From Ruoffia sp044336205 (GTDB taxonomy: Bacteria; Bacillota; Bacilli; Lactobacillales; Aerococcaceae): a stretch of 64,000 nt of DNA. Within the stretch, counting starts at the first letter, position 1. The number at the start of each line of letters is the position of its first letter. The DNA lies in contig CP172318.1 of the NCBI GenBank assembly GCA_044336205.1, positions 1,736,001 through 1,800,000 on the forward strand, read 5' to 3'. Below, piece after piece: positions 44,040 to 54,174 of this stretch. A program made the position numbers and the translations under genes. The notes beneath the pieces are model-generated. The model did not search any database. It was given only the letters and a program-made list of their open reading frames with translations, and was not told the DNA's origin.

Positions 44040-46517
44040 GTGGAAAACTACACAATTGAAGGAATGCATTGTGCAGCTTGTGCAACAACAGTAGAGAAAG
44101 CTGTCAACAGATTATCCGGTGTAAATTCAGCATCCGTTAATCAAATTACAGAAAAGTTGACGATTGACTATGATCATGACCAATTATCTTTAGAAGATTT
44201 GGCTGCTGCCGTTGATAAAGCAGGATACACCCTCGTAAAGTCTACTCCAACGCAGTCATTCGATGAAGATTCTTTGCAAAATTATACGATCACAGGTATG
44301 ACTTGCGCTTCATGTGCACAGACTGTGGAAAAAGCCATCAACGCACTAAATCATGTAGATAAAGCCTCTGTTAATTTAGCCACAGAGAAGTTATCAGTTA
44401 CTTGGGGCGGAACTCCAGACGTTGACTTGATTAAAAAAACTGTAGATAAAGCCGGTTACCAAGCGGAGCTTTCATTATCTGCCAAAGAACAATATGAGAT
44501 AGACAAAGCTCGTAAAGACGCCAGATTAAATAATATGAAATCAACTTTAATTATGATGGCAATCTTTACAATTCCATTATTCATATTAACTATGGGGCCT
44601 ATGATCGGTATGCCTTTACCGAATTTCTTAGATCCACAGATCAACCCTGCAATGAATGCCATTATCCAATTGGTCTTAACTACTCCTGTCTTATATTTTG
44701 GTCTTGACATATTCAAGCGCGGCTTTAAGACTTTACTTGGTGGACATCCCAATATGGATTCACTCATTGCTGTTGGTACTTCTGCTGCCTATATTCAAGG
44801 TCTAGTCATGACGGCCCTAATATTATTAGGTGGTGTGGATACTCATGAGCATCTAGAGTTATACTTTGAATCTGCCGCAGTAATTCTAACTCTGATGACC
44901 TTGGGTAAATATATGGAAGAAATCGCCAAAGGGAAAACATCCTCAGCCATTAAAAGTTTAATGGAACTAGCGCCTGATACAGCGAATGTAGTGAGAGAAA
45001 ATGGTCAAGTTGAGACGATTCCAGTCGAAATGTTAAAAATTGGTGACATCATTCAAGTTAGACCCGGAGAGAGTCTTCCCGTTGATGGTGAGATTGTTGA
45101 AGGTCGTTCAAGTATTGATGAATCGATGCTAACCGGTGAAAGTATGCCAGTTGAGAAAAAAACAGGTGATTTAGTTACTGGAGCTAGCATTAATAAAACA
45201 GGTGCCTTTAAATATATGGCAACACGTATTGGCCAAGATACAATGATTTCTCAGATTGTACGAATGGTCCAAGATGCTCAAGGTTCAAAAGCACCTATTG
45301 CTAAATTAGCGGATGTGATCTCAGGATATTTCGTTCCGATTGTAATTATCCTTGCAATTCTTTCGGGTCTATTCTGGTACTTTATCATGGGAGAACCATT
45401 GAATTTTGCTTTGAATATCTTCATTAGTGTCCTAATTATTGCTTGTCCTTGTGCTTTAGGCCTTGCTACACCCACTGCTATTATGGTAGGAACTGGTAAT
45501 GGAGCAAGCCAAGGTATTCTAATTAAAAATGGAAGTACTCTAGAAAACATCCATAATGCAGACACTGTTCTCTTAGATAAGACCGGTACAATCACTAAAG
45601 GGGAACCCACTGTTACTGATTTTATTATCAACGATAGCTTTGACGAAAATCATATTCTGCAATTAGTAGCTTCTGCAGAATCAGTTTCGGAACATCCATT
45701 AGGAACAGCCATCGTTCGTTATAGCGAGGAGTTAGGCATTGAACTGTTAGCTCCCAACGACTTTGAAAGTCTAATTGCTCATGGTATTAAAGCAACGATC
45801 GGAGAAGAAACAATCTCAATTGGTAATAAAAAACTTTTTGAATCTTACCCTACGTTTAACGAGAAGATTGAGCAACAAGCGAATCAATTAGCTAGCGAAG
45901 CTAAAACACCTATGTATATTGCACTGAATGAAGAAGTTATTGGACTAATTGCTGTCATGGATCCTATTAAAGATAGCTCAGTAGAAGGTATTAAGAGATT
46001 CCACGACCTCGGTTTAGATGTTATTATGGCAACCGGTGATAATCAGTATACAGCCAATATTATCGGTGAAAAACTAGGCATTGACCATATCTATAGCGAA
46101 GTATTACCAGAAGATAAGTCACAGATTATTGGAAAAATTCAAAAAGACCACAAAAAAGTTATTATGGTTGGTGATGGAATTAATGATGCACCAGCCCTTG
46201 CACAAGCTGATATCGGAATGGCAGTAGGTTCAGGGACAGATGTTGCCATTGATTCTGCCGATACGATTTTGATTCATGATGATCTTGGCGACGTTGCTAA
46301 GGCTATCGAATTAAGTCATGCTACCATTAGAAACATTAAGCAAAACTTATTCTGGGCATTTGGTTATAACATCATTGGTATTCCAGTCGCTATGGGATTA
46401 CTCTATCTGTTCTTTGATGGTCCATTATTAAGTCCAATGTTTGCCGCTACCGCTATGAGTTTAAGTTCAATTTCTGTTTTACTTAATGCTCTAAGATTAA
46501 GACGTCGTAAATCATAA
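44040..46517 (+). CDS. copA: Copper-exporting P1B-1 ATPase CopA
   Basis: An 825-residue Cu(I) exporter. Two N-terminal HMA domains carry CAAC (about 10-13) and CASC (about 89-92). Eight membrane helices follow, with CPC in IIACPCALGLATPTA (TM6), the TGES actuator loop, DKTGTIT phosphorylation site, SEHPLGTA, and the hinge GDGINDAPALAQADIG. Helix 8 has the MSLSSISVLLNALRL segment typical of copper pumps. The GTG start at 44040 follows AAAGGTGATG. It is the last gene of the CopY-controlled operon and is terminated at 46537-46565. Confidence 0.94.
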   Translation: MENYTIEGMHCAACATTVEKAVNRLSGVNSASVNQITEKLTIDYDHDQLSLEDLAAAVDKAGYTLVKSTPTQSFDEDSLQNYTITGMTCASCAQTVEKAINALNHVDKASVNLATEKLSVTWGGTPDVDLIKKTVDKAGYQAELSLSAKEQYEIDKARKDARLNNMKSTLIMMAIFTIPLFILTMGPMIGMPLPNFLDPQINPAMNAIIQLVLTTPVLYFGLDIFKRGFKTLLGGHPNMDSLIAVGTSAAYIQGLVMTALILLGGVDTHEHLELYFESAAVILTLMTLGKYMEEIAKGKTSSAIKSLMELAPDTANVVRENGQVETIPVEMLKIGDIIQVRPGESLPVDGEIVEGRSSIDESMLTGESMPVEKKTGDLVTGASINKTGAFKYMATRIGQDTMISQIVRMVQDAQGSKAPIAKLADVISGYFVPIVIILAILSGLFWYFIMGEPLNFALNIFISVLIIACPCALGLATPTAIMVGTGNGASQGILIKNGSTLENIHNADTVLLDKTGTITKGEPTVTDFIINDSFDENHILQLVASAESVSEHPLGTAIVRYSEELGIELLAPNDFESLIAHGIKATIGEETISIGNKKLFESYPTFNEKIEQQANQLASEAKTPMYIALNEEVIGLIAVMDPIKDSSVEGIKRFHDLGLDVIMATGDNQYTANIIGEKLGIDHIYSEVLPEDKSQIIGKIQKDHKKVIMVGDGINDAPALAQADIGMAVGSGTDVAIDSADTILIHDDLGDVAKAIELSHATIRNIKQNLFWAFGYNIIGIPVAMGLLYLFFDGPLLSPMFAATAMSLSSISVLLNALRLRRRKS

Positions 46518-46536
46518 AATATCATATTTATTAACA

Positions 46537-46565
46537 GGGCTGGATTTAATCCGGCCCTTTTTTTC
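46537..46565 (+). terminator. Intrinsic terminator of the cop operon
   Basis: GGGCTGGATT / AATCCGGCCC stem followed by T8, 20 bp after the copA stop. Confidence 0.9.
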
Positions 46566-46739
46566 GTCTTAACTTGGAAGTTTGTGTAAATTGATTGTAA
46601 ATCTATATCGATTAAGTTATATGTTAATTATCTATAAATTTATTGATAATTTTATGTAATTTCGCATCAATTGGATTGTTTTTTATTATAAAAGTTATAT
46701 TCTAAATAAATATCGATACAATAAGCTGATAAGTCTCAA

Positions 46740-46782
46740 TTGAGCAATCGCTCTCACTCAGTTATAATTAATAGTGTGAGAG
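46740..46782 (+). promoter_or_regulatory. Promoter with an overlapping palindrome before the deoxyribosyltransferase gene
   Basis: TTGAGC (46740-46745), 17 bases, TATAAT (46763-46768). An imperfect inverted repeat CTCTCACT (46751-46758) / AGTGTGAGAG (46773-46782) brackets the -10 and touches the ribosome binding site, so it may be an operator or a 5' hairpin in the mRNA. Confidence 0.5.
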
Positions 46783-46795
46783 GAGTGTTCTTTAT

Positions 46796-47275
46796 ATGAC
46801 ACAAATATATTTTGCGAGTCCATTATTTAGTGAGATGGAACTCAATTATAATCAACAGATCGTGAATAAAATTAGACAAGCATATCCAGAAATTGAGGTA
46901 TTCTTACCTCAAGAGCAAGGTGATATTAATGATAAATCAGCCTACGCCGATTCAAAAATGATTGCACAGCTAGATACAAAAGCTGTACTAGAGAGTGACT
47001 TAGTACTTGCGGTATTGGATGGTCTAGTAATTGATCCTGGAGTTGCCTCAGAGATTGGTGTCGCATACCAAGCAGGAATTCCGGTCATCGGACTCTATTC
47101 TGACCCTAGACAACAAGGTGCAGACAATCCTAAAAAGATTAAAGCCCTTCAGGAAATTGCTGAATCACAATTCGGTTATGTCAATCTTTATACTATTGGA
47201 CTAATTAAATTAAATGGAACCGTCGTAGGAAGCTCTGAGGAACTTATTCGTCAGATTGCAAACTATATTCAATAA
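46796..47275 (+). CDS. Nucleoside 2-deoxyribosyltransferase
   Basis: A 159-residue cytosolic enzyme that transfers deoxyribose between purine or pyrimidine bases, in nucleoside salvage. The fold's N-terminal IYFASPLF (about 3-10) and the active-site region LDGLVIDPGVASEIGVAYQAG (about 75-95) contain the DxGxxxEIG pattern with the catalytic glutamate. Its length fits the family (150-165). It precedes the ppx gene with a 16-bp gap and shares its promoter, an odd but apparently real grouping of nucleoside salvage with polyphosphate metabolism. Confidence 0.87.
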   Translation: MTQIYFASPLFSEMELNYNQQIVNKIRQAYPEIEVFLPQEQGDINDKSAYADSKMIAQLDTKAVLESDLVLAVLDGLVIDPGVASEIGVAYQAGIPVIGLYSDPRQQGADNPKKIKALQEIAESQFGYVNLYTIGLIKLNGTVVGSSEELIRQIANYIQ

Positions 47276-47291
47276 TGAGAGGACTTGGCCT

Positions 47292-48845
47292 ATGTATACA
47301 GAAACAATTGGTATTATCGATATTGGATCAAACACAATCCGTCTAGTTATCTATGGACTTGATGATTCCTATAATTATATTGAACTTCATAACGTGAAAA
47401 CCCCAGCCCGACTTTCCCAACATCTATACCAAAATGATCAAGGCGAAAGCTATATGAGCCCAGAAGGTATTGACAGTTTAATTGAGGTGCTAAACAGTTT
47501 CAAGTTGGTAGCTGATTCTTTTAACGTTAATACTTTATTACCTATGGCGACAGCTGCGGTTCGACAATCTTCTAACCGCAACGATATTATCAAAGCGGTT
47601 AAGGATGCTACTGACCTAGACATCCAACTAGTATCTGAAGCAGACGAAGCAAGTTATGGTCAATATGCCATTACACACTCAACGACTGTTGATGATGCGA
47701 TTACCATCGATATTGGTGGTGGAAGTTGTGAGATTACCCTTTACAAAGATAAGCAGATGATTGAGCATCACAGTTTTCCTTTCGGTGCTGTAACCTTGAG
47801 TAAAAACTTCTTTAATGGCAAAGCTCATAACGATCCAGGTGCTATTAAAGAAGTACAAGAATTTCTCAGAAAACAATTCAAACAATTCGACTGGATTAAA
47901 AAATCAAAACTAAATATCGTGGCGATTGGTGGATCTGCCCGTAACGTAGCTAATGTTCACCAACGAATTGTAAATTATCCTATGGCGGGAGTTCATAGTT
48001 ACAGTATGTCAGAAAATGACTTAAGTAATACATTAGATCTATTTAAGGCAAGTTCGATTGAAGAGATGGGGAACATTGATGGGCTCAGTTCTGATCGTCG
48101 AGACTTAATTATCCCAGCAACCATTGTGTTTTTAGAATTATTCAAAGTAACGAAAGCAAATGCCTTTGTCATCTCTACCCAAGGGTTACGTGAAGGAATT
48201 ATCTTAAAATACATTAACAGCAACTACAACTATCCCTTAGATAATCAGTTAATTCGTGTTCGAAGTATTCGCCAAGTTGTGCGTGACTTCCCTATTAACA
48301 CGATTGGTTCTCAGATTTTAGTCGACATCTGCTTTAGACTTTACAAGCAACTCTGTGATTTAGGACAGATGGAGTACCGCTATGAGATCCAAGAAGAGTT
48401 AGAGTTTGCGGCTTACTTGTATCGCTTTGGTGGATTTATTAGTACTGAAGCAGACTCTCAACATACTTTCTATCTTTTATCTAACATGAATTTATTAGGT
48501 TTCAAACATACAGATCGTCTTCGCTTAGCCTTGTTAAGTAGCTATCGAAACCGCTCACTGTTTAAGCAATATATAACTAACTATGATGGTTGGTTATCTG
48601 AAAAAGAGCTTTCTGAAATACAAGCTTTAGGAGGCGTTTTGAAATTCAGTGCGGCATTAAATGATTCAAAGACTGGTCCAATTGAAGATCTTAAGTTATA
48701 TCGTTTAGACAATAAAAACTATAAGCTAGATATCATCCACAGCTTACCAGTTATTGCTGAGGAGTATCGTGCAATGCGGCATGTTAAGCATTTTGAAAGA
48801 GCCTTAGACGGCGATTTAGAGATAGAATTTATAAAAAATAGTTAA
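47292..48845 (+). CDS. ppx: Ppx/GppA exopolyphosphatase
   Basis: A 517-residue enzyme that removes phosphate from polyphosphate ends, or hydrolyses pppGpp. The ASKHA-fold motifs are present: GIIDIGSNTIRLVIY (phosphate-1 loop), MATAAVRQSSNRND, SEADEASYG and IDIGGGSCEITLY (phosphate-2). The C-terminal HD-like domain of about 200 residues is full length. A start at 47292 (MYTETIG, with AGAGGA upstream) is preferred over 47256, which would overlap the previous gene. It is followed by ppk. Confidence 0.9.
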   Translation: MYTETIGIIDIGSNTIRLVIYGLDDSYNYIELHNVKTPARLSQHLYQNDQGESYMSPEGIDSLIEVLNSFKLVADSFNVNTLLPMATAAVRQSSNRNDIIKAVKDATDLDIQLVSEADEASYGQYAITHSTTVDDAITIDIGGGSCEITLYKDKQMIEHHSFPFGAVTLSKNFFNGKAHNDPGAIKEVQEFLRKQFKQFDWIKKSKLNIVAIGGSARNVANVHQRIVNYPMAGVHSYSMSENDLSNTLDLFKASSIEEMGNIDGLSSDRRDLIIPATIVFLELFKVTKANAFVISTQGLREGIILKYINSNYNYPLDNQLIRVRSIRQVVRDFPINTIGSQILVDICFRLYKQLCDLGQMEYRYEIQEELEFAAYLYRFGGFISTEADSQHTFYLLSNMNLLGFKHTDRLRLALLSSYRNRSLFKQYITNYDGWLSEKELSEIQALGGVLKFSAALNDSKTGPIEDLKLYRLDNKNYKLDIIHSLPVIAEEYRAMRHVKHFERALDGDLEIEFIKNS

Positions 48846-48881
48846 AAGATAACATGTTTATTTTTGAAAGGAGCTTTATTT

Positions 48882-51101
48882 GTGACCGAACATCAATCAA
48901 ACCAATTTCATTCTGATATTGAATCGGAAAGGACAATCGTTCAATCTGTTTCAGACGTCGATGATCAACAATATTCAAACCCAGAATACTATTTTAACCG
49001 TGAGTTAAGTTGGTTAGACTTTAATCTTCGTTGTATTAATGAAGCCTATGATAAGGCAAACCCCTTATTAGAACAGTTGAACTTTCTAGCGATTGCTTCA
49101 TCAAACTTGGATGAATTTTTTATGGTACGTGTGGCTGGTGTATATGATCAATTCTTAGCTAATATTGATATTGCTGAGAACAAAACAATGATGTCTCCTG
49201 ATCAATTATTAGAAGCTATTAGCCAGAAAAATCATTCCAATGTTAAACGCCAGTACCAACGATATAATGAAATAATACCGAAGTTACAGGCAGTAAATTA
49301 TACCTTGAAGCAAGTGACTGACTTAAATGAAAATGAATTAGACCATGTCTATCAATATTTCCATGATTTAATATTACCTACTCTATCACCTTTAGGTGTG
49401 GATGCTTACAGACCTTTCCCCCACTTAGCTAATAAGAGCTTGAACATTATGGTGGAATTAGAGAAACGTAACGAGATATTGAATGCGATCGTACCTATTC
49501 CTGCCTTATTGGACAGATATCTTATTCTTGACGCCTCAGTATCTAAGTCCGTGGTATTCGTCGAAGATATTATCATTCATTTTATTCAAGAGTTGTTCCA
49601 AGGCTATAAGGTTAATTACTCATATCCATTTAGAATTACTCGTAACGCTGATTTCGATATTATCGAGGACGGTGCTGCGGACTTATTAGTTTTAATTGAA
49701 GATTATGTTAAGAGTCGTAAGAAAGGGATGACAATTCGTCTAGAAATTGATACACGTTATGTTGAGAATTATACAAGTGAACACGAAGACTTCTTACAGA
49801 CGATCTTAGAATTAGCGGACCGTGATGTTTACGGAGTAAATGGGCCATTAGACCTCACTTATCTGTTTTCATTAGTCGGTGAGATGGGCGAGAACAATCC
49901 GAATGAATTATACAAGCCTTTTGAACCCTATTTGAACCCAGATCATCTAGGTGCTTCATTATTCGAAGAAATCGACAAAAAGGATATTTTCTTAAACCAT
50001 CCTTTTGATTCATTCGACCCTGTAGTCTCTTTCATTGAGGAGGCTGCAAGTGATGACCAGACGATTGCGATAAAACAAACCTTATATCGCGTATCTAAAA
50101 ACTCGCCGATTATTGCCGCTTTAAAGAAAGCCGTTGAAAATGGTAAAGAAGTGACTGTACTCGTAGAGCTCAAGGCTCGCTTTGATGAAGAAAATAATGT
50201 CTTCTGGGCTAAAGAACTAGAGGAAGCAGGTTGCCACGTCTTATATGGGGTCAGTGAGTTAAAGACACACAGTAAGATTACATTAGTTGTTCGTAAGGAT
50301 GGAAATGAAGTCAAGCGATATGTCCACTTAGGTACTGGTAATTATAACGATAAAACTGCAAAGATATACACCGACATGGGAATATTCACATCAAATAATG
50401 AAATTGGCCAAGATGCTTCAAACTTTTTTAATTATTTAAGTGGCTATTCTGAACGACCAGTATATAAACACCTACACGTCTCACCTTTTGCAATTAGAGA
50501 CTCGCTCATTGATTACATTAATGATGAGATTCGTTTCCAAAAAGAATATGGCAACGGCCATATTATTGCTAAGATGAACTCGCTAACGGATAAAGAGTTG
50601 ATTAAAAATCTATATAGAGCGTCAGCAGCTGGAGTTAAAGTTGACCTCATTGTTCGCGGTATATGCTGTCTAAGACCGGGTATCCCAGGAATTTCTGAGA
50701 ATATCCATGTAAGAAGTATTGTTGGACGCTTCTTGGAACACAGCCGTGTCTATTACTTTAATCGTAACAATGAGAAGCACCTCTTCTTATCTTCAGCCGA
50801 TATGATGACTCGTAACATGACTAAGCGTGTTGAGATCGAATTCCCTATTCTCGATCAGGATATCGAAGCAGAGATTATTGACATTCTCAAGTTGCAATTA
50901 ACTGATACGTTGAAAGCACGAGAGCTACAATACGATGGTAATTATGTTCGTCCTGATCGTTCTCAATCACGAATAAATTCCCAAGTCATTCTGATGGATA
51001 GAGCTAATCAAGCCACACAGGCTATGACAGAATCCAAAATTACACAGAAACAATCACTTAACTGGTTCGAAAGAATATTACGTCGTTTTAATCATGGATA
51101 A
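48882..51101 (+). CDS. ppk: Polyphosphate kinase 1
   Basis: A 739-residue enzyme that makes polyphosphate from ATP. The N-terminal domain begins FNRELSWLDFNLRCINEAYD. The two PLD-like catalytic domains contain DQTIAIKQTLYRVSKNSPII and LKTHSKITLVVRKDG (with the autophosphorylated histidine). They also carry VHLGTGNYNDKTAKIYTDMG and the C-terminal YFNRNNEKHLFLSSADMMTRNM. A GTG start at 48882 follows AAAGGAG; the frame is open from 48864. It is slightly longer than typical because of tails at both ends. Coupling with ppx suggests polyphosphate cycling. Confidence 0.94.
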   Translation: MTEHQSNQFHSDIESERTIVQSVSDVDDQQYSNPEYYFNRELSWLDFNLRCINEAYDKANPLLEQLNFLAIASSNLDEFFMVRVAGVYDQFLANIDIAENKTMMSPDQLLEAISQKNHSNVKRQYQRYNEIIPKLQAVNYTLKQVTDLNENELDHVYQYFHDLILPTLSPLGVDAYRPFPHLANKSLNIMVELEKRNEILNAIVPIPALLDRYLILDASVSKSVVFVEDIIIHFIQELFQGYKVNYSYPFRITRNADFDIIEDGAADLLVLIEDYVKSRKKGMTIRLEIDTRYVENYTSEHEDFLQTILELADRDVYGVNGPLDLTYLFSLVGEMGENNPNELYKPFEPYLNPDHLGASLFEEIDKKDIFLNHPFDSFDPVVSFIEEAASDDQTIAIKQTLYRVSKNSPIIAALKKAVENGKEVTVLVELKARFDEENNVFWAKELEEAGCHVLYGVSELKTHSKITLVVRKDGNEVKRYVHLGTGNYNDKTAKIYTDMGIFTSNNEIGQDASNFFNYLSGYSERPVYKHLHVSPFAIRDSLIDYINDEIRFQKEYGNGHIIAKMNSLTDKELIKNLYRASAAGVKVDLIVRGICCLRPGIPGISENIHVRSIVGRFLEHSRVYYFNRNNEKHLFLSSADMMTRNMTKRVEIEFPILDQDIEAEIIDILKLQLTDTLKARELQYDGNYVRPDRSQSRINSQVILMDRANQATQAMTESKITQKQSLNWFERILRRFNHG

Positions 51102-51124
51102 AATGTTATCATTTTCCACTATTG

Positions 51125-51164
51125 CACCACACCTTAGTCATTGATTAGAGTGTGGTGTTTTATT
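51125..51164 (+). terminator. Intrinsic terminator of the ppx-ppk operon
   Basis: CACCACA (51125-51131) / TGTGGTG (51151-51157) followed by TTTTATT. Confidence 0.8.
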
Positions 51165-51301
51165 ATCTTCTTTAAATTGAATGAAATATCTATTTTAGAA
51201 TTTAAATCTTTATTTCTCAAGGATTTGTGGTAATATACTTGTTGGTGCCAAATGGCAAAAGGTAGGCACGAATTAATTTATTCCATTGGGAGGAAACAAG
51301 A

Positions 51302-52930
51302 ATGATCAATGTATCTAACGTCAGTTTACAATTCCCAGATCGTAAGCTTTTTGATGAAGTTAACATCACCTTTACACCTGGTAATTGTTACGGTGTTATT
51401 GGTGCGAACGGAGCTGGGAAGTCAACATTCCTAAAAATTCTATCTGGTGAAGTTTCACCAACTACCGGTAACGTTAGTATGGACCCAGATGAACGTTTAG
51501 CAGTGCTAAGCCAGAACCACTACGGTTTCGAAGACCATACAGTCCTTGAAACTGTGATGATGGGACATAAAAAATTATATGAAACAATGAAAGAAAAAGA
51601 TGCTATCTATATGAAAGCCGACTTCAGTGATGAAGATGGAATCCGAGCTGGTGAATTGGAAGCTGCGTTCGCCGAGATGGGCGGATGGGAAGCTGAATCT
51701 GAAGCAAGTGACATGCTCCAAGGGTTAGGCATTGATACAAGTATGCATCACCAATATATGCGTGAGTTAATTGAAGCCGACAAGATTAAAGTCTTGCTTG
51801 CTCAAGCATTATTCGGTAAACCAGATAACTTACTCCTTGATGAGCCTACGAACGGTTTAGATGCACAAGCTATTGAATGGTTAAGTGACTTTATTATGGA
51901 TTTCCCTAATACTGTTATTGTCGTATCCCACGACCGTCACTTCTTAAATACAGTTTGTACACATATGGCAGACGTCGATTTCGGTAAGATCAAACTCTAC
52001 GTTGGTAACTATGATTTTTGGCTACAATCTAGTCAATTAGCTGCCAAGTTACAAGCAGATCAAAATGCAAAAAAAGAAGAACAAATTAAAGAACTTCAAG
52101 AGTTTATTGCACGTTTCTCTGCGAACGCTTCAAAATCTAAACAAGCAACATCTCGTAAGAAAATGCTCGATAAGATTACACTAGATGATATTCAACCTTC
52201 TTCACGTCGTTACCCATATGTTGGCTTCACTCCTGAGCGCGAGATTGGTAATGATGTTCTAAGAGTTGAAGGATTATCTAAGACAATTGATGGAGAGAAA
52301 GTTCTTGACAACATTACATTCACTCTTAGCCGTGAAGATAAGGTTGCATTTACTAGCCGTAATGATTTAGCTACTACTGCCCTCTTTGAAATCTTAACGG
52401 GCAATACAGAACCAGATAGTGGAACTTTTGAATGGGGAGTAACTACAAGTCAAACCTACTTACCACGTAACTCCGGTGATGAGTTTGATGGCGTTGAATT
52501 GAATATTGTTGATTGGTTAAGACAATATGCTTCAAAAGAAGAGCAAGACAATACCTTCTTACGTAGTTTCTTAGGTAGAATGCTATTCAGTGGAGACGAT
52601 GTTATGAAGCCAGTAAATGTGTTATCAGGTGGGGAGAAAGTACGCTGTCTATTATCTAAGATGATGTTATCTAAAGCGAATATTTTATTACTAGACCAAC
52701 CAACTAACCACTTAGACTTAGAGTCAATAACTGCACTCAACGAAGGTCTAATTAAGTTCAAAGGTGCTATTCTAATGGCTTCGCATGACTACGAGGTATT
52801 GAATACAACATGTAACCGTGTCATTGAATTGACTCCGAATGGTTCATTCGACCGCTTGAATACAACTTATGAAGAATTCGTTAATGACAAAAATGTCCAA
52901 GAACGTATTGACGCTCTATACAATAAATAA
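51302..52930 (+). CDS. ABC-F family ATPase, YkpA/YbiT type
   Basis: A 542-residue soluble tandem ATPase acting on the ribosome, with no membrane domain. NBD1: Walker A GANGAGKST (about 36-44) and Walker B NLLLDEPTNGLD; its signature is the degenerate LIEADKIKVLLAQALFG. The P-site linker is a charged helix pair (about 245-300). NBD2 has a weak Walker A (TSRNDLATT), a full signature LSGGEKVRCLL and LLLDQPTNHLD. The asymmetry is usual for the YkpA/YbiT subgroup, so this is not an antibiotic-resistance-type ABC-F. It follows a 200-bp gap after ppk. Confidence 0.9.
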   Translation: MINVSNVSLQFPDRKLFDEVNITFTPGNCYGVIGANGAGKSTFLKILSGEVSPTTGNVSMDPDERLAVLSQNHYGFEDHTVLETVMMGHKKLYETMKEKDAIYMKADFSDEDGIRAGELEAAFAEMGGWEAESEASDMLQGLGIDTSMHHQYMRELIEADKIKVLLAQALFGKPDNLLLDEPTNGLDAQAIEWLSDFIMDFPNTVIVVSHDRHFLNTVCTHMADVDFGKIKLYVGNYDFWLQSSQLAAKLQADQNAKKEEQIKELQEFIARFSANASKSKQATSRKKMLDKITLDDIQPSSRRYPYVGFTPEREIGNDVLRVEGLSKTIDGEKVLDNITFTLSREDKVAFTSRNDLATTALFEILTGNTEPDSGTFEWGVTTSQTYLPRNSGDEFDGVELNIVDWLRQYASKEEQDNTFLRSFLGRMLFSGDDVMKPVNVLSGGEKVRCLLSKMMLSKANILLLDQPTNHLDLESITALNEGLIKFKGAILMASHDYEVLNTTCNRVIELTPNGSFDRLNTTYEEFVNDKNVQERIDALYNK

Positions 52931-52959
52931 TACCTATTAAAAGGAGAATTAATTTAAAA

Positions 52960-53934
52960 ATGGAAGTATTTGATTTTGAAGATGTGCAAATGATCCCTAA
53001 TAAAAGTATTGTACAAAGTAGATCTGAGTGTGATACTTCAATTACCTTTGGTCCACGTCAATTCAAAATACCCGTTGTACCTGCGAATATGCAAACAGTT
53101 ATGAATGAAGAACTTGCTGTATGGTTCGCTGAGAATGACTACTTCTATATCATGCACCGTTTCGATGAAGAAGGTCGTATCCCCTTCATCAAGATGATGC
53201 ATGATAAAGGTTTGTTTGCTTCAATTAGTGTTGGTATTAAAGATTATGAGTACGACTTTGTACGCCAACTTGCCGAAGAAAAGATTGTTCCTGAATATAT
53301 CACTATTGATGTTGCTCATGGGCACTCAGAATATGTGATTGATATGATTCGTTTCGTTAAAGAATACCTTCCTGAAACGTTCCTAATTGCTGGAAACGTA
53401 GGAACACCTGAAGCCGTTCGTGAATTAGAAAACGCTGGTGCAGATGCAACTAAAGTAGGTGTTGGTCCAGGTCGTGTATGTATTACTAAATTAAAGACAG
53501 GATTCGGTACAGGTGGTTGGCAATTAGCAGCCGTACGTGCTTGTGCAAAAGCAGCAACTAAACCAATTATCGCTGATGGTGGTATCCGTCATAACGGTGA
53601 CATAGCTAAAGCTGTTCGCTTCGGTGCTAGCATTGTAATGATTGGTTCGTTATTTGCAGCTCACGAAGAAAGCCCTGGTAAAACGCGTGAAATTGATGGT
53701 CAAATGTACAAAGAATACTTCGGAAGTGCATCAGAATATCAAAAAGGTGAACGTAAAAACGTTGAAGGTAAGATCGAGATGATTCGTGCACGTGGGAAAC
53801 TCATTGATACCTTAATTGAGATGCAACAAGACTTACAATCGGCTATTTCTTATGCAGGTGGTAATAAATTAGATGCTCTACGCCACGTTGATTACGTCTT
53901 AGTACGAAACACAATTTATAATGGTGACAGATAA
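52960..53934 (+). CDS. guaC: GMP reductase
   Basis: A 324-residue NADPH-dependent enzyme converting GMP to IMP and ammonia, in purine salvage. It is an IMPDH-like TIM barrel without CBS domains. The opening FDFEDVQMIPNK, the VPANMQTVMNE segment and the catalytic cysteine in GVGPGRVCITKLKTGFGTGGWQ (about 166-187) define the bacterial GuaC-2 group. Later come IIADGGIRHNGDIAKAVRFGA and YKEYFGSASEYQKGE. It lies 29 bp after the ABC-F gene with AAGGAG upstream; the pair may be cotranscribed and ends at a terminator. Confidence 0.95.
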   Translation: MEVFDFEDVQMIPNKSIVQSRSECDTSITFGPRQFKIPVVPANMQTVMNEELAVWFAENDYFYIMHRFDEEGRIPFIKMMHDKGLFASISVGIKDYEYDFVRQLAEEKIVPEYITIDVAHGHSEYVIDMIRFVKEYLPETFLIAGNVGTPEAVRELENAGADATKVGVGPGRVCITKLKTGFGTGGWQLAAVRACAKAATKPIIADGGIRHNGDIAKAVRFGASIVMIGSLFAAHEESPGKTREIDGQMYKEYFGSASEYQKGERKNVEGKIEMIRARGKLIDTLIEMQQDLQSAISYAGGNKLDALRHVDYVLVRNTIYNGDR

Positions 53935-53952
53935 TTCTCTGAATGTATATTT

Positions 53953-53992
53953 AAGAAGAACTCCCTTTTACAAGGCAGTTCTTCTTTTTTCT
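53953..53992 (+). terminator. Intrinsic terminator of guaC
   Basis: AAGAAGAACT / AGTTCTTCTT stem followed by T6. Confidence 0.88.
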
Positions 53993-54052
53993 TCTTTTTT
54001 AAGTTAATTTTCTAATACAATAGCTATCTAGGGAATTTATCCGACTAATCTT

Positions 54053-54157
54053 GATAAATTGGGATTTCAAGAGTATAATTTCATAGAACCTTGTGATGAT
54101 TCTTACGACAGAATCACTATTAAAAAGGATAATAATAATATAATCAATGAATTTTAA
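54053..54157 (+). pseudogene. Possible C-terminal remnant of a GNAT acetyltransferase
   Basis: A short plus-strand frame reads KLGFQEYNFIEPCDDSYDRI and ends at a stop near 54157. The GF..y.f.ep.dd pattern resembles the last strands of GNAT proteins. There is no start or upstream domain; stops occur immediately before it. Confidence 0.4.
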
Positions 54158-54174
54158 GAAAGCGAAGTGAATGT

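Noticed and set aside
51302..52930. Degenerate ATPase motifs as sign of an inactive or novel ABC-F protein
   Set aside because: A weak NBD1 signature and weak NBD2 Walker A are usual for the YkpA/YbiT subgroup.
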